DNA of 64,000 bases from Bacillota bacterium (GCA_023390555.1 JAEWCQ010000016.1:310001-374000); one strand, 5' to 3'; numbered from the stretch's first letter, positions 17,394-26,925 are shown. Notes: generated by a model from the sequence alone, not told the origin. Numbers and translations: made by a program.

Positions 17394-19307
17394 ATGAAGA
17401 AGATAGCCTTGATTATGGATGGGTGGAAACGTTATTTTACGTTTGCCTGGCCGGCGGGGATTTTGCAGAGGATTCATGAGTCAAACGAAGAAGTCAATCT
17501 GTATATATTCAACAGTTCGGGGGACTGGAGCAGGGACAGGGATTACAATATCGGTGAATATAATATTTACCGTCTTCCAGATCTGAATGCGTTTGACGGA
17601 ATTATTCTGGATCTGAACAACATTGGGTATCCGGATATTCGGGAGGAAGTCATAGGCAGGGCAAAAGCCGCCGGAGTTCCGGTTATTTCGATCGCAAATG
17701 AAATCGAAGATTTTTATTATGTGGGAATTCACAATTATGCGGCAATGCAGGAAATGATCACACACCTGTATACCCGGCATAATTGCAGAAATTTCTGGTT
17801 CGTCATGGGACCGGAAGACAATTACGAGAGTCAGCAGCGTGTACAGGCGGTAAAGGATTTTTTGAGGGAGAAACAGATATCCGGTTCGGTTTCCGATTTT
17901 TATTATGAAAGTTTTGAATATCAGTGCGGGGTACACGGATTTGAAAAAATGATTTCTTCGCACGGTACAAAACCGGATGCCATAATCTGCGGTAATGATA
18001 ACATTGCAGTTGGCGTCTGTGAAGCTGCTGCGCAGCATGGCTACCGGATACCGGAAGATTTCTGTGTGACCGGATTTGATAATTTTGATAAGGCAGGTTA
18101 TTATCTGCCGCATATTACAACGGTCGGACATATACGGGAAGAGGTCGGATATCGGTGTGCGGATACGTTTCTGCGGCTTTGGGCCGGGGAAGATGTCCCG
18201 AAATTTAACTATACCGATACAGAGTGCATATACTGGGAGAGCTGCGGATGCAGGCCGGATATCATTCTGGATGAACGCATACATCTGAAAAACCAGATCA
18301 TGTATGGCATCGAAACGGGCGAGTTTGATGAAGAGGTGCTTTCACTGGAATATGAGCTTATGAAATGTAAAACCGTAAAAGACATGATGTATTGTATCCC
18401 GCAATGCATTCCATCGATGAAATGCGATGCCATGTACCTGATTCTGGATCATCATATGAATGATTTTAAAAATCAGACGGATTTTTACAGCCATCAGCTG
18501 ATCGAAGATGAGGAATTCCATATCTATGGATATCCGGAAAAGATGAACGTGGAATTTGCCTTTGAGGGTGGCAGGATGCTGGATACCGATCATATGGAGA
18601 TTGAACAAATATTTCCACTGTTTGATCATCCGGATGGAGGCAGGGATTTCCTGTTTCTACCGCTTCACTTTCGGAATCGTACCGTGGGTTATTTTGTCAT
18701 CCGCAATGCGGTGTATCTGATGGAAAAGCAGTATCTGTTTCAGGTGGTGAATTCTCTGACGACAGCGATGGAGAATCTGCACAAAAAAGAAAAACTGGAG
18801 TATATGAATCAGGTGCTGGCGGAATTGTATATTAAGGATTCCATGACATCCATGTACAACCGACGCGGTTATCAGAAACTGGCAGGACATTATTTCGAAG
18901 AAAAGCATGGGAAAAAAGAAAGTATCATGATTCTGTTTTTCGATCTGGACCGCCTCAAGGATATCAATGACAGCCTTGGGCATGAATATGGAGATTTCGC
19001 AATCATCTCTACGGCCAAAGTAATCATGAATCACTCGGGAAAAGAAGCGATTCCGGCCAGAACCGGCGGCGATGAATTTATTCTGATTAAAGAGGCAATG
19101 GAAGAGGCGGAAATTGAAAAGCTGAAGAACGATATCCGCAGTGAACTGGAGCAGCTGACTGTGAAGATGAACCTTCCGTTTACGCTGAGTATCAGCATCG
19201 GCACAGTCGTTACAGATCCGAAGACGGACAAAACACTGGATGATTATGTGAGAGAAGCAGATGAGATCATGTATAGGGAAAAAATGGAAAAGAAGGTGAA
19301 CAGGTAA
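17394..19307 (+). CDS. Soluble LacI-type sensor fused to a GGDEF diguanylate cyclase
   Basis: A 637-residue protein with no signal peptide or membrane segment. Residues about 1-290 match the ligand-binding domain of LacI/GalR regulators (AIICGNDNIAVGVCEAA and ITGFDNFD-like segments, VTGFDNFDKAG), but there is no DNA-binding headpiece. A middle region (about 300-465) resembles a GAF-like or signalling linker with a coiled segment. The C-terminal GGDEF domain begins at DSMTSMYNRRG and has an intact GGDEF at 558-562, so c-di-GMP synthesis is plausible. ATG 17394 is preferred over TTG 17382 because GGAGAGG lies just upstream. It precedes a nucleoside importer; the ligand is unknown. Confidence 0.85.
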   Translation: MKKIALIMDGWKRYFTFAWPAGILQRIHESNEEVNLYIFNSSGDWSRDRDYNIGEYNIYRLPDLNAFDGIILDLNNIGYPDIREEVIGRAKAAGVPVISIANEIEDFYYVGIHNYAAMQEMITHLYTRHNCRNFWFVMGPEDNYESQQRVQAVKDFLREKQISGSVSDFYYESFEYQCGVHGFEKMISSHGTKPDAIICGNDNIAVGVCEAAAQHGYRIPEDFCVTGFDNFDKAGYYLPHITTVGHIREEVGYRCADTFLRLWAGEDVPKFNYTDTECIYWESCGCRPDIILDERIHLKNQIMYGIETGEFDEEVLSLEYELMKCKTVKDMMYCIPQCIPSMKCDAMYLILDHHMNDFKNQTDFYSHQLIEDEEFHIYGYPEKMNVEFAFEGGRMLDTDHMEIEQIFPLFDHPDGGRDFLFLPLHFRNRTVGYFVIRNAVYLMEKQYLFQVVNSLTTAMENLHKKEKLEYMNQVLAELYIKDSMTSMYNRRGYQKLAGHYFEEKHGKKESIMILFFDLDRLKDINDSLGHEYGDFAIISTAKVIMNHSGKEAIPARTGGDEFILIKEAMEEAEIEKLKNDIRSELEQLTVKMNLPFTLSISIGTVVTDPKTDKTLDDYVREADEIMYREKMEKKVNR

Positions 19308-19339
19308 GCTCCTGTAATCGAAAATAATGGAAACAAGAG

Positions 19340-19368
19340 TTGAAATATTGAATGGTTCATGCTAGTAT
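19340..19368 (+). promoter_or_regulatory. Sigma-A type promoter of the nucleoside importer operon
   Basis: -35 TTGAAA (19340-19345), 17-bp spacer, -10 TAGTAT (19363-19368) with TGC immediately before it. The first gene starts 37 nt downstream of the -10. Confidence 0.7.
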
Positions 19369-19404
19369 AGGGGTGATTTTATATGTCAAAGAGGAGGAAA
19401 ACAT

Positions 19405-20577
19405 ATGAAGAAGAAATTATTATCAGTTTTTATGGTAATGGCAATGTCATTATCACTGGTAGCATGTGGTTCAACAGCGTCTGACAAAAACAGCAATGAC
19501 AATGCGGCAGATCAGACCGAGGCATCTACGCAGAACAAGAGCGGAGAGGGACTTAAAATCGCAATTGTTTCCAGTCCATCCGGTGTAGATGACGGATCTT
19601 TTAATGAAGATAACTACAACGGTATTCTCAGTTTTATCGATGAATATCCGGATGCAACCGTAACTCCGGTACAGGAACCGACCGGTGAGACGGATGCGGC
19701 TGTTCAGGCAGTTGCGGATATTGTTGCTGATTACGATGTTATCGTATGTTGCGGATTTCAGTTCGCAGGCATTTCAACGGTAGCACAGGACAACCCGGAT
19801 GTGGACTTTATTCTTGTGGATTCTTTCCCTTCGGATGCAGATGGCAATACCGTAGAAGTGGATAATATCTACGCAATGTGCTTTGCAGAGCAGGAAAGCG
19901 GATTCTTCGCAGGTATGGCAGCAGCACTTTCTACCACGACAGGAAAAGTGGCAGTTGTCAATGGTATCGCTTATCCGTCTAACGTAAACTATCAGTATGG
20001 TTTTGAGTGCGGCGTGAAATATGCAAATGGTACGGCAGGCACAAGTGCAGAAGTCGTGGAACTTCCGTCTTATGCAGGAACGGATGTGACAGGTGCAAAT
20101 GTTGGCGGGAACTACATTGGAAACTTCAACGATGAAGCTACCGGAAAAGTTGTCGGCAATGCATTGATCAACGAAGGTGTTGATATTCTCTTCGTAGCAG
20201 CCGGTAACTCCGGAAACGGCGTATTTACAGCTGCAAAAGAAGCAAAAGATGTAAAAGTAATTGGCTGTGACGTTGACCAGTACGATGACGGAGCAAACGG
20301 AGATACCAATATCGTCCTGACCTCCGGTTTAAAGGTCATGCATTCAGCAGTACAGACCGCATTAGAGTCTGTACAGAGCGGAAGCTTTCAGGGTGCAAAT
20401 GTAACATTGACAGCTCAGACAGATTCTACCGGATATGTCAGTGAAGAAGGAAGATGCCAGTTGTCTGCAGATGCAATTGAAAAGATCAATGCGGCATATG
20501 ATCTGGTGAAAGATGGGACAATCGTTCCGGCTGCAAACTTTAATGATATTACACCGGATGATTTCACATGGAAATAA
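19405..20577 (+). CDS. BMP-family nucleoside-binding lipoprotein
   Basis: A 390-residue substrate-binding lipoprotein of the basic membrane protein (BMP/PnrA/BmpA) family. The signal peptide ends in lipobox LVAC at about residues 18-21. Diagnostic segments are SSPSGVDDGSFNEDNYNG near the mature N-terminus, ESGFFAGMAAAL, and ILFVAAGNSGNGVFTAAKE. BMP proteins bind purine nucleosides in characterised cases, such as Treponema PnrA. An ATPase with two NBDs and two permeases follow, a complete NupNOPQ-type importer. AGGAGG precedes the ATG. Nucleoside specificity is established for the family but inferred here. Confidence 0.92.
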   Translation: MKKKLLSVFMVMAMSLSLVACGSTASDKNSNDNAADQTEASTQNKSGEGLKIAIVSSPSGVDDGSFNEDNYNGILSFIDEYPDATVTPVQEPTGETDAAVQAVADIVADYDVIVCCGFQFAGISTVAQDNPDVDFILVDSFPSDADGNTVEVDNIYAMCFAEQESGFFAGMAAALSTTTGKVAVVNGIAYPSNVNYQYGFECGVKYANGTAGTSAEVVELPSYAGTDVTGANVGGNYIGNFNDEATGKVVGNALINEGVDILFVAAGNSGNGVFTAAKEAKDVKVIGCDVDQYDDGANGDTNIVLTSGLKVMHSAVQTALESVQSGSFQGANVTLTAQTDSTGYVSEEGRCQLSADAIEKINAAYDLVKDGTIVPAANFNDITPDDFTWK

Positions 20578-20603
20578 AATAAAAGAGAAAAGCTCAGGAA
20601 AAG

Positions 20604-20650
20604 CAATGTGGCTGTGTGGCGTTTTGCCGTACAGCCATGTTGTTCTTTTC
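20604..20650 (+). terminator. Intercistronic hairpin between binding-protein and ATPase genes
   Basis: A long stem from CAATGTGGCTGT to ACAGCCATGTTG, continued by GTGGC/GCCGT, then TTCTTTTC. It probably terminates or stabilises part of the transcripts so that the binding protein is made in excess over the transporter. Confidence 0.75.
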
Positions 20651-20669
20651 ATGTAACAGGAGGATTTAC

Positions 20670-22205
20670 ATGTCTGATTATATTGTAGAGATGAGGCACA
20701 TTACAAAGCGTTTCCCTGGAATCGTTGCGAACGATGATGTGACAATTCAGATTAAAAAAGGAGAGATATTTGCACTTCTGGGCGAGAATGGTGCAGGTAA
20801 ATCTACATTGATGAGTATGCTGTTTGGAATGTATGAGCCGGACGAAGGAGAGATATTCATACGGGGGAAAAAAGTGAACATAGATTCACCCAATCATGCC
20901 ACAAAGCTGAATATCGGTATGGTGCATCAGCATTTTAAACTCGTTTCCAACTATACGATTGCCGAGAATATTGTCATGGGAATGGAACCGAAGAAAATGG
21001 TTCTGGGTCTGATTCCAATTGTAGATATGAAAAAAGCAAATGAGGATATTGCGGCACTTTCGACGGAGTATGGTCTGGAAGTCCATCCTACAGATATGAT
21101 TGAAAATGTAAATGTTTCGATTCAGCAGCGTGTGGAAATCTTAAAAATGCTGTACCGTGAGGCGGAAATTCTGATTTTCGATGAGCCGACCGCGGTATTG
21201 ACTCCGCAGGAAATCGATTTCCTGCTGAAGATTATCAAAGGGCTTCGGGACGGCGGCAAGACAGTGATTCTGATTACCCATAAATTGGAAGAGATTAAGA
21301 AAGTGGCAGACCGCTGTGCCATTCTCTGTCGCGGAAAATTGATCGATGTACTCGATGTTGCCTCCACCGATACGAGGAAAATGGCAAACCTCATGGTGGG
21401 GCGTGAAGTGAATTTCCGTGTGGAAAAAGCAGAGGCCAAATTTGGACAGGAAGTGCTGAAGGTAGAGGATCTCTGCGTCAGGAACCGGAATCAGCTGGAT
21501 GTGGTAAAACATGTCAGCTTCACGGTTCATGCAGGAGAGATTTTCGCGATTGCCGGAGTATCGGGGAATGGACAGGTAGAGATTGCGGACGCGATTGCAG
21601 GTCTGACCAGGGTCTGTTCCGGGAAGATTTCTCTGAATGGGAAAGACATAACACAGCAGAGTGTGCGTACGCGTACCAAAGAGGGAATTTCCTATATTCC
21701 CGAAGACCGTCAGAATTACGGAATCGTCATGGACTTTTCACTGTCCGAGAATTTTGCACTGAAAAGCTATTATGAAGAACCGTTTTCCAGAAAGGGCATT
21801 TTGCATGGACAGAGTTTTACAGACAAGGCCAAAGAATTGATTGAAAAATACGATGTACGAAGCGGACAGGGCGAGGTGACCATCACCCGTTCGATGAGTG
21901 GCGGAAACCAGCAGAAGGCAATCATTGCAAGAGAAATTGAACTGGATTCTCCGCTGATGATCTTCGTTCAGCCGACGCGTGGTCTGGATATCGGAGCAAT
22001 CGAGAATATCCACAGACAGATCATCGGGGAACGAGACAGAGGCAGGGCAATTCTCCTTGTGTCACTGGAACTGGACGAGATTTTGAATCTGGCTGATACG
22101 ATCGGTGTCATTTACAATGGAGAGATTCAAAAGATCGCAGAAGCGAAGACACTGACGGCATCCCAGGTCGGTGAATTTATGATGGGGGTGGGAAAAAATG
22201 AATAA
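20670..22205 (+). CDS. Nucleoside ABC transporter ATP-binding protein (NupO/YufO type)
   Basis: A 511-residue double-NBD ATPase of the sugar/nucleoside (RbsA-like) class. NBD1 has Walker A GENGAGKST near residue 38 and Walker B LIFDEPTAVLTPQE. NBD2 has the normal degenerate P-loop of the class (SGNGQVEIA without Lys) and signature MSGGNQQKAIIARE with PTRGLDIGA. The frame opens at 20616, but ATG 20670 follows ACAGGAGG and matches family starts. The gene overlaps the first permease by 8 nt. It energises import of the nucleoside bound by the upstream lipoprotein. Confidence 0.93.
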   Translation: MSDYIVEMRHITKRFPGIVANDDVTIQIKKGEIFALLGENGAGKSTLMSMLFGMYEPDEGEIFIRGKKVNIDSPNHATKLNIGMVHQHFKLVSNYTIAENIVMGMEPKKMVLGLIPIVDMKKANEDIAALSTEYGLEVHPTDMIENVNVSIQQRVEILKMLYREAEILIFDEPTAVLTPQEIDFLLKIIKGLRDGGKTVILITHKLEEIKKVADRCAILCRGKLIDVLDVASTDTRKMANLMVGREVNFRVEKAEAKFGQEVLKVEDLCVRNRNQLDVVKHVSFTVHAGEIFAIAGVSGNGQVEIADAIAGLTRVCSGKISLNGKDITQQSVRTRTKEGISYIPEDRQNYGIVMDFSLSENFALKSYYEEPFSRKGILHGQSFTDKAKELIEKYDVRSGQGEVTITRSMSGGNQQKAIIAREIELDSPLMIFVQPTRGLDIGAIENIHRQIIGERDRGRAILLVSLELDEILNLADTIGVIYNGEIQKIAEAKTLTASQVGEFMMGVGKNE

Positions 22206-23289
22206 GAAAATCAACCGTTTCATTCCTGTAATCTCCGTCCTGATCGGTTTGATTGTGGGAGGAATTGTCATTGTGGCACTGGGGAAGAATCCTTTGCAGG
22301 CATTTTATAATCTTCTTCAGGGATGCGGACTCGCGCCAAAAGCATCTTACGCCGGGAAAAAGGGCATGCTGACTGATTTTGCCAGTTTTCTGGATGCATG
22401 GACACCGATGATCTTTGCTGCGCTTGCTGTAGCCGTGGCATTCCGGGCAGGACTTTTCAATATCGGTGTATCCGGGCAGATGCTGGCAGCCGGTTTTATT
22501 GCCTCTATTACCGTTGGATACAGTTCGATCGGAGCCGGACTTGCAAAGCCGCTTGTTCTGGTAGTCGGTCTTGTTTCCGGAGCTGCTGTCGGTGCATTTA
22601 TCGGCTTTTTAAAGCACCGCTTCAATATTAACGAGGTTGTATCATCCATTATGCTGAATTATATCCTGCAGTATATCTTCAGCTTCTTTATCAATACTTA
22701 TTTTGTAGATCCGGTTTCCAGACAGTCCAAGAGCGTGACAGCCGCAAGCCGTCTGACGCTGAAGGATGTGGAGCTGTTTGGCTATAAGATGGATATTCCG
22801 CTTGGAATTCTTCTTGCGGTTCTCACTGCGTTCCTTATCCGGTTTATCATGCGGCGTACAGTGTTCGGATTTGAAATGAAGGCAGTCGGAAACAGCAAAA
22901 CAGCTGCGGAATATGCCGGCATCCATGTGGGAAAAAATATCGTAGGTGCGATGACTTTGTCGGGAGCACTTGCCGGACTTGCCGGAGTTACCTACTATCT
23001 TGGATACTTTGCATCGATTCAGCCGAAGGTACTGTCTGCAACCGGTTTTGATTCCATCGCGGTATCACTTCTTGGAAACAGCCAGCCGGTCGGCATCCTG
23101 TTTTCTTCGTTCCTGATTACCATTCTGGATAAGGGAAGTACGTATATGAGTTCTACTGCCGGAGTCCAGGCCGAAATTGCAAGTGTAATTACCGGAGTAA
23201 TTTTACTGTTCTGTGCATGCAACGCATTTATGAGAAGTAAACTGGCTGCAAAAGAACAGAAGACAAATCTGAAGAAGGAGGAAAAATAA
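22198..23289 (+). CDS. Nucleoside ABC transporter permease (NupP/YufP type)
   Basis: A 363-residue permease of the branched-chain/ribose-type (BPD_transp_2) superfamily with 8-10 membrane spans. Family-typical features are the long periplasmic N-terminal loop after the first helix, FRAGLFNIGVSGQMLAAGF near residues 82-100 and a C-terminal SFLITILDKGSTYMSST segment. Overlap of 8 nt with the ATPase and direct abutment with the second permease show strict operon organisation. Confidence 0.92.
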   Translation: MNKKINRFIPVISVLIGLIVGGIVIVALGKNPLQAFYNLLQGCGLAPKASYAGKKGMLTDFASFLDAWTPMIFAALAVAVAFRAGLFNIGVSGQMLAAGFIASITVGYSSIGAGLAKPLVLVVGLVSGAAVGAFIGFLKHRFNINEVVSSIMLNYILQYIFSFFINTYFVDPVSRQSKSVTAASRLTLKDVELFGYKMDIPLGILLAVLTAFLIRFIMRRTVFGFEMKAVGNSKTAAEYAGIHVGKNIVGAMTLSGALAGLAGVTYYLGYFASIQPKVLSATGFDSIAVSLLGNSQPVGILFSSFLITILDKGSTYMSSTAGVQAEIASVITGVILLFCACNAFMRSKLAAKEQKTNLKKEEK

Positions 23290-24249
23290 ATGAACACGAT
23301 TATTATTGACGGATTATCGTTTGCTCTTCCTCTTTTTATCATGGCAATCGGTGGGATTTACAGTGAACGAAGCGGAATTACCAACCTTGCACTGGAAGGT
23401 CTGCAGGGATTCGGTGCATTTACCGGTGCGCTGGTGGCGGTTCTGGTGGCAGGCAGTTTTGCAGGTAATTCTTCTGTTCCGTTTTACCTTGCCATGGTTT
23501 TTGCAATGGTGGGAGGAATGCTGTTTTCCATGATTCATGCACTGTTATGTATCCGGTTTAAAGCGGATATGGTAATCAGCGGTGTCGTGATCAACATTCT
23601 GGCGATGGCACTCACCGAATTTTTAACAAAACAGATTAACAGCAGTTATTTCGGTACACCGTCCAACAAGTTTGTGCTCGGTGTCTCGAGCCGGATCACA
23701 GTTCCCATAATCAGCCGGATACCGGTGCTTGGTGCGGTATTTACCGATCTGTATCCATTCGAAATTGTCATTGCAGCAGTTGCGTTGGTAGCATGGTTTA
23801 TTTTATACAAAACAAGATACGGACTTCACTTAAGAGCCTGCGGAGACAATCCGCATGCCGTGGATGCAGCCGGTATCCGTGTGGAGAAGGTACGGTTTTT
23901 GGCGGTTATGGTATCCGGAGCACTTTCGGGACTCGGCGGAATCTGTTTTGCCTATTCCATTTCCGCGAGCTTCTCGCCTTCTATTTACGTTGGTTACGGT
24001 TATCTGGCGATTGCAGCTTATATTTTTGGAAACTGGCAGATTCTGCCGACACTTGGGGCATGTCTGATGTTCGGATTTGCACGTTCTGCGGGATACAGGT
24101 TCGTACAGGCACTTGCGATGCCGAGCAGCTATCAGGATATCGTGATGATTCTGCCATATCTGCTCACTTTATTGCTTCTGGTATTTTTCAGCAAGCATAA
24201 TCGCGCACCGCGCGCGCTCGGTGCCATTTACGACAAGGGCCAGCGTTAA
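23290..24249 (+). CDS. Nucleoside ABC transporter permease (NupQ/YufQ type)
   Basis: A 319-residue partner permease. The segment GGIYSERSGITNLALEG near residues 19-35 is the hallmark of YufQ/NupQ proteins, with ACGDNPHAVDAAGIRVEKVR near 190-209. It starts immediately after the stop of the first permease and is followed 21 nt later by the translational GTPase gene without an obvious terminator. Read-through into the downstream ribosome-related genes is therefore likely. Confidence 0.92.
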   Translation: MNTIIIDGLSFALPLFIMAIGGIYSERSGITNLALEGLQGFGAFTGALVAVLVAGSFAGNSSVPFYLAMVFAMVGGMLFSMIHALLCIRFKADMVISGVVINILAMALTEFLTKQINSSYFGTPSNKFVLGVSSRITVPIISRIPVLGAVFTDLYPFEIVIAAVALVAWFILYKTRYGLHLRACGDNPHAVDAAGIRVEKVRFLAVMVSGALSGLGGICFAYSISASFSPSIYVGYGYLAIAAYIFGNWQILPTLGACLMFGFARSAGYRFVQALAMPSSYQDIVMILPYLLTLLLLVFFSKHNRAPRALGAIYDKGQR

Positions 24250-24270
24250 GAAGACGGATAAGGAAATTGA

Positions 24271-26898
24271 ATGAAAACAGATAAATTAGTAATCGGAATT
24301 CTGGCGCATGTAGATGCCGGGAAAACAACGTTATCAGAGGGAATGCTCTATGCAGGCGGCAGTATCCGCAAAATGGGAAGAGTGGACAAAAAGGATACGT
24401 TTCTGGATACGCATGCTTTGGAACGGGACCGGGGCATCACCATCTTTTCGAAACAGGCGGAACTGGTTCTGGGGAAGAAAAAGATCACGCTGCTGGACAC
24501 CCCGGGGCATGTGGATTTTTCGGCAGAAATGGAACGGACATTGCAGGTGCTGGATTATGCGATTCTGGTTGTCAGCGGTGCGGATGGTGTACAGGGACAT
24601 ACGCAGACGCTGTGGAGACTGCTTCGGCAGTACGAGATACCGGTCTTTCTGTTTGTCAATAAGATGGATCAGAACGGGACCGACCGGGCTGCATTGCTGC
24701 ACGACATCAAAAACAAATTGGAGGATGCCTGTATTGATTTCACAGAGCAGAGCAGTCCGGTTTTTCAGGAGAATATTGCAATGTGCGAGGAGACCCTGCT
24801 GGAGCGTTTTCTGGCTGACGGACAGATCTCTTTACAGGAAATCCGTTCCCTCATCAGCCGGAGAAAGCTTTTTCCATGCTTTTTCGGCTCTGCACTGAAA
24901 TCAGAAGGTGTGCGTGAATTTCTGGATGGGCTGGAGCTGTATACAAGTGACCGGCTCTATGAAGAGGAATTCGGAGCAAGGGTTTTTAAAATTGCAAGGG
25001 ACAGCCAGGGAAACCGGCTGACTTATCTGAAGATTACCGGTGGGATGCTTAAGGTTAAGACGGTACTGTCGGCTGAACCGCCGGAAAAGGCGGATCAGAT
25101 CCGTATCTATTCCGGAGAGAAATATGAGCTGGTTCAGGAAGCAGGCGCTGGCACGGTCTGCGCAGTAACGGGTCTGACAAAGACCTATCCGGGTGAAGGA
25201 CTTGGAAAGGAGTCGGCGGTTGTGACTCCAATTCTGGAACCGGTCTTAAGTTATCGGATTCAGCTTCCGGAGGGCACAGAGGCATCTGCTGTTCTTCCAA
25301 AGCTCAGACAGCTGGAGGAAGAAGAACCCGAACTTCATATTATCTGGAATGAAACGCTGCAGGAAATTCAGGCACTGATTATGGGAGAAGTTCAGATTGA
25401 AGTGCTAAAGAGTCTGCTAAAGGAACGGTTTGGACTGGAAGTGGAATTCGGCAGCGGGGCTATTGTTTATAAAGAGACAATTCAGGATTCCGTAGAGGGT
25501 GTCGGACATTTCGAACCGCTGCGGCATTATGCAGAGGTACATTTGCTGTTGGAACCGACCGAACCCGGAAGCGGCCTTACGTTTGCGGCAGATTGCAGCG
25601 AGGATATCCTGGACCGGAACTGGCAGCGTCTGATACTCACCCATCTGGAAGAAAAGGAACACATAGGAGTCCTTACCGGTTCTGCGATTACGGATCTTCG
25701 GATTACGCTGGTAACAGGGCGGGCACACCAGAAGCATACCGAAGGCGGTGACTTCCGTCAGGCAACTTACCGGGCACTGCGTCAGGGATTGATGCAGGCG
25801 GACTCTGTTCTGCTTGAGCCATATTATGAATTTTCTCTGGAAGTACCGGAGCATATGATTGGCAGAGCGATGGCAGATCTGGAAAGAATGTGCGGGACTT
25901 TTGGTGTCCCTCAGACTCAGGACGGGATGGCTGTTTTGACCGGGAGTGTGCCGGTTGCGACAATCCGCGATTATCAGAAGGAAGTCATTGCATATACAAG
26001 AGGATACGGCAGATTGTCGTGTACAATAAAAGGATATCAACCCTGTCACAATGCACGGGAAATCATAGAACGAATCGGTTATGATTCCCAGCGGGATACG
26101 GAGAATCCAACCGGTTCCGTCTTTTGCGCACATGGAGCCGGCTTTCTTGTGCCATGGGATCAGGTAAAGGATTATATGCACGTGGAATGCCGCATGCAAA
26201 GCAGAAAGAAGCCGGACACTACGGAAGGAGAGCCGGCTGTTTTTCCCGGAAAGGATGAGGAAGAATGGATTGGAACAGATGAAATCGATGCCATTTTGGA
26301 GCGTACCTTTCATGCGAACAGGCGGGATAAATCCACCCCGCGCAAAGAAAGCTGGACCAGACAGAAGGCATCATTGCCTGCCCCGGCGGTCAGATCTTAC
26401 CGACCGGCAGAACCGCAGAAGGAATATCTGCTGGTAGACGGCTATAATGTCATTTTTGCATGGGAGGAGCTGAGAGTACTTTCCGATGTCAGTATTGACG
26501 GAGCCAGAGGCCGGCTGCTGGATGTTCTCTGTAACTATCAGGCAGTCCGTGGATGTGAACTCATTGTTGTGTTTGATGCATACCGTGTCAAGGGACACCT
26601 GACGGAGATACAGGATTATCAGAATATTCATGTGGTATATACGAAGGAAGCAGAGACCGCGGATCAGTATATTGAAAAATTTGCCCATGAAAATGGAAGA
26701 AAATACCGGGTCACCGTTGCAACTTCAGATGGCCTCGAGCAGATTATCATTCGCGGTCAGGGATGCAGTCTGATTTCCGCACGGGAATTTCAGGAAGAGG
26801 TGCAGCGTGCGCAGGAGCAGATCAGAGAGCTGATCCGGGATCGGAAAGAAGACAGCCGGGTGTCCATGAATGAGCATGATTTCTTTCGGAAGAAATAG
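24271..26898 (+). CDS. TetM/EF-G-like translational GTPase fused to a Rae1/YacP-like NYN nuclease domain
   Basis: An 875-residue two-part protein. Residues 1 to about 635 match translation-factor GTPases of the TetM/EF-G class: AHVDAGKT at 12-19, RDRGIT switch I, DTPGHVDF, NKMD, and domains II-V, including GGDFRQATYRALRQG in domain IV and EVIAYTRGYGRLSCT in domain V. The domain IV loop does not match the tetracycline-dislodging loop of TetM/TetO. After a charged linker (about 640-715), residues about 717-870 form a YacP-type NYN domain with EYLLVDGYNVI and acidic residues Asp723, Asp769, Asp798 and Asp820 available for metal binding. B. subtilis Rae1 (YacP) is a ribosome A-site endoribonuclease. 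The fusion suggests a ribosome-recruited RNA-cleaving factor; that role is inference. AAGGAAATTGA precedes the ATG. Confidence 0.88.
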   Translation: MKTDKLVIGILAHVDAGKTTLSEGMLYAGGSIRKMGRVDKKDTFLDTHALERDRGITIFSKQAELVLGKKKITLLDTPGHVDFSAEMERTLQVLDYAILVVSGADGVQGHTQTLWRLLRQYEIPVFLFVNKMDQNGTDRAALLHDIKNKLEDACIDFTEQSSPVFQENIAMCEETLLERFLADGQISLQEIRSLISRRKLFPCFFGSALKSEGVREFLDGLELYTSDRLYEEEFGARVFKIARDSQGNRLTYLKITGGMLKVKTVLSAEPPEKADQIRIYSGEKYELVQEAGAGTVCAVTGLTKTYPGEGLGKESAVVTPILEPVLSYRIQLPEGTEASAVLPKLRQLEEEEPELHIIWNETLQEIQALIMGEVQIEVLKSLLKERFGLEVEFGSGAIVYKETIQDSVEGVGHFEPLRHYAEVHLLLEPTEPGSGLTFAADCSEDILDRNWQRLILTHLEEKEHIGVLTGSAITDLRITLVTGRAHQKHTEGGDFRQATYRALRQGLMQADSVLLEPYYEFSLEVPEHMIGRAMADLERMCGTFGVPQTQDGMAVLTGSVPVATIRDYQKEVIAYTRGYGRLSCTIKGYQPCHNAREIIERIGYDSQRDTENPTGSVFCAHGAGFLVPWDQVKDYMHVECRMQSRKKPDTTEGEPAVFPGKDEEEWIGTDEIDAILERTFHANRRDKSTPRKESWTRQKASLPAPAVRSYRPAEPQKEYLLVDGYNVIFAWEELRVLSDVSIDGARGRLLDVLCNYQAVRGCELIVVFDAYRVKGHLTEIQDYQNIHVVYTKEAETADQYIEKFAHENGRKYRVTVATSDGLEQIIIRGQGCSLISAREFQEEVQRAQEQIRELIRDRKEDSRVSMNEHDFFRKK

Positions 26899-26925
26899 AG
26901 AAGAAGAGAACAGGAGCAAACGAGG

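Noticed and set aside
24271..26898. Tetracycline resistance protein of the TetM/TetW type
   Set aside because: The GTPase part would attract this label in automated annotation, but the domain IV loop does not match the drug-dislodging loop of TetM/TetO and the protein carries an NYN domain and extends to 875 residues.
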